NCBI RefSeq assembly: GCF_943913695.1
Contig: NZ_CALTZE010000178.1
Location: forward strand, 1 to 5,836
Reading direction: 5' to 3'
Source: an uncultured Marmoricola sp.
GTDB taxonomy: Bacteria > Actinomycetota > Actinomycetes > Propionibacteriales > Nocardioidaceae
DNA: 5,836 bases
Shown: positions 1 through 5,836 of the stretch, piece by piece
Position numbering within the stretch: the first letter of the stretch is position 1
How the letters are laid out: every line of letters starts with the position of its first letter
Position numbers and translations under genes: made by a program
The notes under the pieces: model-generated
The model's database searches: none
What the model saw: only the letters and a program-made list of their open reading frames with translations
What the model was told of the DNA's origin: nothing

Positions 1-15
1 GCTGTTGTCTCGCGG

Positions 16-53
16 GGTCTCGAGACAGGCGCTGCGCGCCTTCCTCGACCAAC
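16..53 (-). repeat. Full-length hairpin repeat unit, inverse copy
   Basis: Read on the plus strand, the unit is a near-palindrome GGTCTCGAGAC (16-26), a perfect 6-bp stem AGGCGC (27-32) / GCGCCT (36-41) around loop TGC, and the tail TCCTCGACCAAC (42-53). The reverse complement of 17-53 matches 5732-5768 at 36 of 37 positions; the one difference is in the palindrome core. A variant in the same orientation as this copy lies at 5804-5836. An alternative pairing, TGTCTCG (6-12) with CGAGACA (21-27), suggests that more of the element or a second copy extends past the left edge. The unit lies downstream of the response regulator gene and could end its transcript or stabilise its 3' end, but there is no U-tract. 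Its structure resembles REP-type interspersed palindromes. Confidence 0.85.
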
Positions 54-68
54 GACGGTGGCGTGGCC

Positions 69-82
69 TCCTCGACCAGCAC
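69..82 (-). repeat. Partial repeat copy next to the response regulator stop
   Basis: TCCTCGACCA at 69-78 repeats the tail of the full unit (42-51). CTCGACCAGCAC at 71-82 is the exact reverse complement of 5588-5599, the start of the distal array. The palindrome and a clean stem are missing, so this looks like a decayed or truncated unit. It ends 12 nt beyond the response regulator stop codon. Confidence 0.6.
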
Positions 83-94
83 AGCGGCGCGGGG

Positions 95-745
95 TCAGGT
101 GCCGGGCTGGTCGGCGAGCCAGCGCAGCACGGCCAGGACGCGCTGGTTGTCGTCGTGGCCGCCGGGGAGGGAGAGCTTGGCGAAGATCGAGCGCAGGTGG
201 GCATCGACCGTGCGGCGCGAGATCACCAGGTCGGCGGCGATGCCGGCGTTGCTCCGGCCCGACGCCATCCGCTGCAGCACCTCGACCTCGCGCTCGGTGA
301 GCCGCTCGAGCGGGCCGCCGGGTCGGCGTACGTGACCGTCGACGACCGCCGGGTCGATGACCGTCGCCCCGGCGGCCACGGCCTCGACCTGCTCCACGAA
401 GGTGGCGACGTCGAGCACGCGGTCCTTGAGCAGGTAGCCGAAAGCCTCGACGCGGCCGCTCGCGACCAGCGCCGCCATGGTCGGCTCGACGACCTGGGAG
501 AGCATCAGCACGGCGAGCCGCGGGAAGCGCTGCCGTACGTAGGCCGCCGCGCGGGCGCCGTCGTCGGCGTGGTGGGGCGGCATCCGGATGTCGGCGACGA
601 GCAGGTCGGGCCGCTCGGCGTTGACCTGCTCGACCAGCTGCCGCGCATCGCCGACCTCTGCGACCACGGTGTGGCCGGCCTCGCGCAGCAGCCGTGCCAG
701 GCCGTCGCGCAGCAGCACCTGGTCCTCGGCGATCACCACTCTCAC
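95..745 (-). CDS. NarL/LuxR-family two-component response regulator
   Basis: This is a cytoplasmic DNA-binding response regulator of 216 aa, a normal length for the NarL/FixJ family. The N-terminal receiver (about 1-120) shows the acidic pair E7-D8, the phospho-acceptor D52 in VADIRMPP, S83 at the conserved Thr/Ser position and K107 in YLLKD. The C-terminal LuxR-type helix-turn-helix (about 146-210) shows LTEREVEVL (149-157), IAADLVIS (169-176) and RRTVDAHLRSIFAKL (177-191). Phosphorylation at D52 should promote dimerisation and DNA binding. I chose the GTG at 745 because the protein then begins VRVVIAEDQ, the usual receiver start, and because it lies 7 nt after the kinase stop. The reading frame stays open to 796, but that extension is unlike the family and overlaps the kinase gene. 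No strong Shine-Dalgarno sequence precedes the GTG, so translational coupling to the kinase is likely. The target genes cannot be read from the sequence, and the specific ortholog is not recognised. Confidence 0.95.
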   Translation of the reverse strand: MRVVIAEDQVLLRDGLARLLREAGHTVVAEVGDARQLVEQVNAERPDLLVADIRMPPHHADDGARAAAYVRQRFPRLAVLMLSQVVEPTMAALVASGRVEAFGYLLKDRVLDVATFVEQVEAVAAGATVIDPAVVDGHVRRPGGPLERLTEREVEVLQRMASGRSNAGIAADLVISRRTVDAHLRSIFAKLSLPGGHDDNQRVLAVLRWLADQPGT

Positions 746-752
746 GGCAGTC

Positions 753-2660
753 TCACGGCAGCACCGCCTCGACCACCGTGCCGCGCTCGGCGTCACGCAC
801 CACCAGCACCCCGCCGGAGGCGGCGACCCGCTCGGCTAGTCCGCGCAGGCCCGAGCCCATCCGCGGGTCGGCGCCGCCGCAGCCGTCGTCGTGCACCGTG
901 ATGCGCAGGCCGGCGGGCTGGTGCTCCTCCAGCTGCACGCGGATCCGCTGCGCTTGTGCGTGCTTGAGGGCGTTGCCCACGGCCTCGCCGACCACGAAGT
1001 AGGCCGTCGCCTCGGTCTGGGCGTCGAAGCGCGTCCGCGGCAGGTCGAGCTCCACCAGGTGGTCGAGCGGGCGCAGCAGTGCGGTCAGCGCCGGGGCCAG
1101 CCCCTCGCGGGCGAGCAGCTCGGGGAGGCGTCCGCCGCCGAGCGCCCGCACCTCCTCGACCATCGAGCGCAGCGCGGTGACGGTCTCCTCGGCCAGCAGC
1201 CTCGCCGTGGGGTCGTCGAGGGCGCGGGCGCCGAGCTGCAACCGGAGCGCGAGCCCGAGCAGCCGGCTCTGCAGACCGTCGTGGAGGTCCTGGGTGAGGC
1301 GGCGACGCTCGGCCTCCGCCGCCGCGTCGGCGCGGCGGGTCTCGTGCACGAGCTGAGCCTCGAGCCACGCCCGGTGGAGCAGGTCGGAGCCGTCGCCGAG
1401 CATCCGCAGACGCTGGGCACCCGACACGCTGGTCGCGTGGGCGAGCACCGTGGGGGAGCCGTCGGCAGCCCGGGCGAGCGGCACGGGCGCCCGGTCGGTG
1501 TCCGGTCCTGACACGTGGTCCGGGGCGTCGTCGGTGCCGACCACGACGCCGGGCGCGACGGCGTAGGTCACCTCGAGCGCCGGGTCGCCGCTGACGTGAC
1601 GCAGGGCGTGCAGCGCCGCCTGCCGGTGACCGCCGTCGGCGACCCGGCCGAGCGTGGCCAGCTCGTGGCGCAGCTGGATCGCGGGGTCGACGACGCGGCT
1701 GGTCCACGTGTGGAGCCGGCGCCACGGCAGCGCCCCGAGCGCGACGACGGCGACGCCGAGCACGGCGGCGTACGTCGCGGAGGCACCGGCAGCGAGGCCG
1801 GCCAGCGAGGCGAGGGTGCCGGCCATCAGCAGCAGTGCGGCGAGCATGCCGTCGAGCGAGGCGACCACGGTGCGGGTGCGCAGCACCTGCGAGCCGGCGG
1901 GCGCCCCGGCCGCCAGCGTGAGTACGCCGCACAGCAGCGTGCCGGCGGAGAAGCCGGCCATCAGGGCCGTCACGGCGGCGTCGTCGCCCAGCACCGAGGC
2001 GAAGACGCCGAGCGAGACGCACCAGGCGATCACCACGACCGGGGTGACCGCGGCGACGGCCGCGACGACGGCACGGTGCCGGGTCTCCCCGGAGGTGCCG
2101 CGCACGGCACCCCAGGTGGCCGCCGGCGCGAGGCCGAAGGAGGCAAACCAGAGGACCGTGCTGGCGAGCAGCAGCGCCTCGGTGTCCAGCGCCAGGCCGA
2201 GGCCGACGAGCGCGACCCCGACGACGGCCAGCGCGACGATGGCCGTCTCCCACCGCCGGTGCCCGCGCCCGACCACACGACTGCTCGCCACCACCGGCAC
2301 GAGCTGCACCAGCGTCAGCGGCAGCACGTGACCGGCGTCGGAGAGCACGTCGACGACCGCGCCGAGCGGCGAGCCCGAGAGGAGCTCCGATGCCGAGAGC
2401 GCCAGCGTCGTCGGGTAGGCCAGCACGCTCGCCCCCAGCACCCCGACGGTGCTCGTCACGGGGCCGCGCTCCGGCGTCCGCGCCACCAGCACGACGATCG
2501 CCGTCCCCGCGAGCGCCATCACGAGGCGTACGCCGACGCCGAGGTGGAGGTCGTCGGCCCGCCACGGCAGGGCCAGTGAGGCGACGAACCCGCTCAGGCC
2601 CAGCACCAGCAGCAGCCACCAGGCCCGCGCGGGGCGGCGTACGTCGCTCACGCAGGTCAT
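753..2660 (-). CDS. Polytopic membrane sensor histidine kinase (HisKA_3/HATPase type)
   Basis: This is the autophosphorylating sensor partner of the response regulator just downstream. From the ATG at 2660 it has 635 aa. Residues about 15-312 form roughly ten hydrophobic segments with only short loops and no sizeable extracytoplasmic domain. Residues about 313-430 form a cytoplasmic linker of the kind common in actinobacterial NarL-type kinases (DPALEVTYAVAPG). A charged, probably coiled-coil helix leads to the HisKA_3 dimerisation domain, where H460 lies in QDLHDGLQSRLLGLAL; the HDxxQ pattern is intact, which suggests phosphatase ability as well. The HATPase domain (about 555-635) has the N box GEAVGNALKH (N563), the D591-x-G593-x-G595 motif and GSGLRGLAERV. 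I prefer the ATG at 2660 because GGACGGG lies 6 nt upstream. GTG at 2699 (648 aa) or GTG at 2651 (632 aa) are possible. All key catalytic residues are present. The signal sensed is unknown. Confidence 0.93.
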   Translation of the reverse strand: MTCVSDVRRPARAWWLLLVLGLSGFVASLALPWRADDLHLGVGVRLVMALAGTAIVVLVARTPERGPVTSTVGVLGASVLAYPTTLALSASELLSGSPLGAVVDVLSDAGHVLPLTLVQLVPVVASSRVVGRGHRRWETAIVALAVVGVALVGLGLALDTEALLLASTVLWFASFGLAPAATWGAVRGTSGETRHRAVVAAVAAVTPVVVIAWCVSLGVFASVLGDDAAVTALMAGFSAGTLLCGVLTLAAGAPAGSQVLRTRTVVASLDGMLAALLLMAGTLASLAGLAAGASATYAAVLGVAVVALGALPWRRLHTWTSRVVDPAIQLRHELATLGRVADGGHRQAALHALRHVSGDPALEVTYAVAPGVVVGTDDAPDHVSGPDTDRAPVPLARAADGSPTVLAHATSVSGAQRLRMLGDGSDLLHRAWLEAQLVHETRRADAAAEAERRRLTQDLHDGLQSRLLGLALRLQLGARALDDPTARLLAEETVTALRSMVEEVRALGGGRLPELLAREGLAPALTALLRPLDHLVELDLPRTRFDAQTEATAYFVVGEAVGNALKHAQAQRIRVQLEEHQPAGLRITVHDDGCGGADPRMGSGLRGLAERVAASGGVLVVRDAERGTVVEAVLP

Positions 2661-2665
2661 CGTGC

Positions 2666-2723
2666 GCCCGTCCGGGTCGCGGGGGGAATAGGCGATCACG
2701 CCGATGTGGCGGGCCGGACGGGC
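2666..2723. repeat. 10-bp perfect inverted repeat in the divergent intergenic region
   Basis: GCCCGTCCGG (2666-2675) and CCGGACGGGC (2714-2723) are exact reverse complements separated by 38 bp. The left arm covers the kinase gene's likely Shine-Dalgarno site. The right arm lies in the -35/-10 spacer of the probable plus-strand promoter. Paired half-sites this close to both divergent starts are candidate regulator binding sites, but chance in GC-rich DNA cannot be excluded. Confidence 0.5.
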
Positions 2724-2726
2724 TCC

Positions 2727-2732
2727 TAGCGT
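2727..2732 (+). promoter_or_regulatory. Candidate -10 box for the membrane protein gene
   Basis: TAGCGT fits the actinobacterial -10 pattern TANNNT and begins 41 bp before the ATG at 2768. This would give a 5' leader of roughly 30 nt. The -35 region around 2704-2709 (ATGTGG) is a poor match to TTGACA, so the promoter may depend on an activator or an alternative sigma factor. Confidence 0.45.
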
Positions 2733-2733
2733 C

Positions 2734-2743
2734 GGTCGCGACC
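2734..2743. promoter_or_regulatory. Palindrome at the predicted transcription start; possible operator
   Basis: GGTCGCGACC is a perfect 10-bp palindrome directly after the candidate -10 box, where the transcription start is expected. A related half-site, GGTCGCG, occurs at 2675-2681 near the kinase start, and CGTC-GA-GACG at 2744-2753 adds a weaker dyad. A repressor or autoregulatory site is plausible but unproven. Confidence 0.35.
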
Positions 2744-2757
2744 CGTCGAGACGCCCC

Positions 2758-2762
2758 AGGAG
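2758..2762 (+). promoter_or_regulatory. Ribosome binding site fixing the start at 2768
   Basis: AGGAG lies 5 nt before the ATG at 2768. The same frame is open back to 2390, so this site is what decides the start. The upstream extension would run antisense through the kinase gene and is arginine/proline-rich, as shadow translations are. Confidence 0.85.
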
Positions 2763-2767
2763 CAGCC

Positions 2768-3448
2768 ATGACGACGACCTCCCCCGACACCGCGACCGAG
2801 GCCGGGCCGCGGTCCCCCTCCCCGGTGCCCGGCGGCATGCTCGCCGCCGTCGTGGGCGCCCTCGCGCTCGCCGCCGTCAACACCGTCGTCGCCCTGACGC
2901 CGGGCATGGGCGACGTCGAGTCGACGGCCGACCTCGTCGAGATGGCGGGGGAGCACCGGGGTCTGATGGAGCTCGGCAACGCGCTGATGCTGCTCACCGC
3001 GGCCCTGCTCGTGCCCGGCATCTGGAGCATCGCCGCCCGGCTGCGCCCCCGGGCGCCGGTGCTGGCGGGTGTGGGTGGCTGGGCGATGGCGACGGGCTAC
3101 GTCTTCTCGGTCGTGCTGGGCTTCGAGACGATGATGGTGGTCTCGGTGGCCGACGCCGGGGGTGACCCGGGCACCTTCGTCAGCGCGATGGACGAGCACA
3201 CGCCCGCGACCCTGCTGGCCACCTACGTGCTCTTCGGGCTCGGCGCGCTGGTCGGCACGCTCGTGCTGGGCATCGCGGCGCTGCGCCAGCGCGGCGGCGT
3301 ACCGGCCTGGGCGGGCTGGGCCCTGATCGCCTCACCCGTCGTACGCATGGGTGGCCTGATCCTGGGCGTCAGCGTCGGCCCGCCGCTGGCCTCGCTGCTC
3401 ATCGCCGCGGCGTTCGTCGGCATCTGGCGCGGCCGGCGCGACGACTGA
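2768..3448 (+). CDS. Multi-pass integral membrane protein of unknown function
   Basis: The 226-aa protein has a polar N-terminus (about 1-22, rich in Thr, Ser and Pro) followed by hydrophobic segments at about 24-43, 68-90, 97-118, 148-172, 181-192 and 195-219. This implies five or six membrane spans. The C-terminus, WRGRRDD, is charged and probably cytoplasmic. There is no cleavable signal peptide, no catalytic motif I recognise and no large soluble domain. A soluble loop at about 44-66 carries several acidic residues, and a second loop at about 126-146 contains DAGGDPGTFVSAMDEHTP. The size and pattern recall DUF4386-like membrane proteins, but I cannot confirm that assignment. The gene is divergent from the kinase gene across 107 bp, so it may be controlled by that two-component system. 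It ends 20 nt before a strong hairpin. Codon use matches its neighbours. It is certainly a gene; its function is unknown. Confidence 0.88.
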   Translation: MTTTSPDTATEAGPRSPSPVPGGMLAAVVGALALAAVNTVVALTPGMGDVESTADLVEMAGEHRGLMELGNALMLLTAALLVPGIWSIAARLRPRAPVLAGVGGWAMATGYVFSVVLGFETMMVVSVADAGGDPGTFVSAMDEHTPATLLATYVLFGLGALVGTLVLGIAALRQRGGVPAWAGWALIASPVVRMGGLILGVSVGPPLASLLIAAAFVGIWRGRRDD

Positions 3449-3468
3449 TCCGATTCTCGGTGCATCAA

Positions 3469-3509
3469 CGGGGAGGATTGCCGGCGCCAGGCGCCGGAAG
3501 TCCTCCCCG
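3469..3509. terminator. Strong bidirectional terminator hairpin between convergent genes
   Basis: The outer arms CGGGGAGGA (3469-3477) and TCCTCCCCG (3501-3509) pair perfectly. The inner arms CCGGCGCC (3481-3488) and GGCGCCGG (3490-3497) also pair perfectly. Between them are a U-G, a U-A and one G-A mismatch, which makes a nearly continuous stem of about 19-20 bp; the pair or two next to the single-base apex must open to form a loop. It sits 20 nt after the membrane protein stop and 21 nt after the typA stop, so it is suited to terminate both. There is no U-tract on either strand, which is common for actinobacterial terminators. Confidence 0.85.
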
Positions 3510-3530
3510 ATGTGCGTCGTACGGCGTAGC

Positions 3531-5450
<1,920 letters not shown>

Positions 5451-5457
5451 GCCGGGA

Positions 5458-5463
5458 CTTCCT
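5458..5463 (-). promoter_or_regulatory. typA ribosome binding site
   Basis: Read on the minus strand, AGGAAG lies 7 nt before the ATG at 5450 and supports that start. The hairpin repeat at 5463-5486 abuts it directly on its 5' side in the mRNA. Confidence 0.8.
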
Positions 5464-5486
5464 GGTCGAGGGGGCGCTCTCGCGCC
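5463..5486 (+). repeat. Short hairpin repeat copy in the typA leader
   Basis: TGGTCGAG (5463-5470) is the shared 5' end of the array unit. It is followed by GGCGC (5473-5477) / GCGCC (5482-5486), a perfect 5-bp stem around TCTC. This is the same layout as the array units, with a different loop. In the typA mRNA the stem ends about 10 nt upstream of the Shine-Dalgarno site, so it could affect translation or mRNA stability. Confidence 0.6.
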
Positions 5487-5500
5487 GGGGAGGCGCCGCG

Positions 5501-5513
5501 CGGCCGGAGGCCG
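5501..5513. repeat. Small hairpin in the typA leader
   Basis: CGGCC (5501-5505) pairs with GGCCG (5509-5513) around GGA. With the stem at 5473-5486 it makes the predicted typA leader highly structured. It may be incidental in DNA this GC-rich. Confidence 0.35.
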
Positions 5514-5531
5514 GACCGCAGCGCGACCGCC

Positions 5532-5537
5532 AGGGTA
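5532..5537 (-). promoter_or_regulatory. Candidate -10 box for typA
   Basis: On the minus strand the sequence reads TACCCT, which fits TANNNT. It implies a transcript start near 5525 and a leader of about 75 nt. No good TTGACA-like -35 box is visible at 16-19 bp spacing. It is the best candidate between the repeats and typA, but it rests on one short motif. Confidence 0.35.
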
Positions 5538-5552
5538 TCCCGCCCCCCGCCA

Positions 5553-5570
5553 CGGGCGGACATTTGCCCG
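5553..5570. repeat. Short inverted repeat upstream of the typA promoter candidate
   Basis: CGGGC (5553-5557) and GCCCG (5566-5570) flank GGACATTT, a locally AT-rich loop. It could be an operator dyad or the end of an upstream transcript's terminator. The stem is short and the support is weak. Confidence 0.3.
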
Positions 5571-5588
5571 ACGCCGACCCGGCGCCGG

Positions 5589-5760
5589 TGCTGGTCGAGG
5601 GAGGGCGCACGGCGCGTGGTGTTGGTCGGGGAGGGCGCGCAGCGCCTGGCGGAGTGCGCGCGGCGCGTGGTGGTGGTCGGGGAGGGCGCGCGGGGAGTGT
5701 TGTTGGTCGATGAAGGCGCGCAGCGCCTGGTGTTGGTCGAGGAAGGCGCGCAGCGCCTGT
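5589..5760 (+). repeat. Degenerate tandem array of ~30-bp hairpin repeats
   Basis: Six adjoining units share TG(T/C)TGGTCG, then (A/G)-rich bases, then a GC hairpin and a TGG end. They are at about 5589-5619, 5620-5649, 5650-5670 (5' half lost), 5671-5700 (3' half altered), 5701-5730 and 5731-5760. The last two are exactly 30 bp each and differ at only two positions. In units 2, 5 and 6 the core is GGCGC-GCA-GCGCC, while units 1 and 3 have shorter GCGC stems. There are no unique spacers, so this is not CRISPR. It looks like local tandem duplication of an interspersed repeat unit followed by decay. No gene is present here. Confidence 0.85.
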
Positions 5761-5769
5761 CTCCAGACC
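5732..5769 (+). repeat. Full-length repeat unit, forward copy at the array end
   Basis: The last array unit extends into a full-length repeat. GTTGGTCGAGGA is followed by the stem AGGCGC (5744-5749) / GCGCCT (5753-5758) around GCA, then GTCTCCAGAC (5759-5768), a palindrome broken by one base. It matches the reverse complement of bases 17-53 at 36 of 37 positions. Only this array member carries the palindromic end. Confidence 0.85.
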
Positions 5770-5803
5770 CCAGCGACACGAAAGGCCGCCTCGTCACTCG
5801 CCG

Positions 5804-5836
5804 GGTCTCGAGACGGTCGCTGCGCGACCTCCTCGA
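5804..5836 (-). repeat. Full-length repeat unit, inverse copy at the right edge
   Basis: GGTCTCGAGAC (5804-5814) is followed by the perfect stem GGTCGC (5815-5820) / GCGACC (5824-5829) around TGC, then TCCTCGA, and is cut by the window edge. Compared with 16-53, the stem differs at two positions on each side and pairing is kept. It faces the forward unit at 5732-5769 tail to tail across about 34 bp. Confidence 0.85.

Noticed and set aside
5..901. Plus-strand frame opposite the response regulator
   Set aside because: It is antisense to a regulator with complete receiver and helix-turn-helix motifs, and it begins inside the repeat.
1515..2579. Plus-strand frames opposite the kinase gene (including 891-1511)
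   Set aside because: Their translations are Arg/Gly/His/Asp-rich, antisense-type compositions with no domain, and the kinase on the other strand has full motifs.
5589..5760. Possible CRISPR array of 30-bp repeats
   Set aside because: The units adjoin with no unique spacers, the repeats diverge freely, and no cas genes are visible.

Overview
The window is very GC-rich (G/C strongly dominates third codon positions) and uses GTG starts, strong Shine-Dalgarno sites and TANNNT-type -10 boxes. This points to a high-GC actinobacterium. The interspersed hairpin repeats at both ends, with their GGTCTCGAGAC and TCCTCGACCA elements, resemble intergenic repeats I associate with Nocardioides and relatives (order Propionibacteriales). 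That placement comes from memory and was not searched.

Layout: bases 1-94 hold inverse-orientation copies of a hairpin repeat. Bases 95-2660 (minus strand) hold a two-component system: a polytopic NarL/DesK-type sensor histidine kinase followed 7 nt later by its LuxR/NarL-type response regulator. A 107-bp divergent intergenic region (2661-2767) has a probable promoter, a 10-bp perfect inverted repeat and a 10-bp palindrome. Next is a plus-strand gene (2768-3448) for a small multi-pass membrane protein of unknown function. A strong hairpin at 3469-3509 sits midway between the convergent ends of this gene and the next one and probably terminates both. Bases 3531-5450 (minus strand) encode the ribosome-associated GTPase TypA/BipA. 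Bases 5451-5836 contain no gene; they hold the typA leader and a candidate promoter, then a degenerate tandem array of about 30-bp hairpin repeats ending in a tail-to-tail pair of repeat units.

How the parts may work together: the kinase and regulator almost certainly form one signalling pair and are probably co-transcribed. The divergent membrane protein is a plausible regulatory target because of the shared intergenic region, but that is inference. typA is a housekeeping/stress gene with no evident link to the two-component system.

The genes belong to ordinary families, and I see no transposase, CRISPR, toxin-antitoxin or phage gene. The least explained part is the repeat family: two full-length copies differ in the hairpin stem by two paired, compensating changes. 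One array member matches the copy at the opposite end of the window, about 5.7 kb away, at 36 of 37 positions in inverted orientation.
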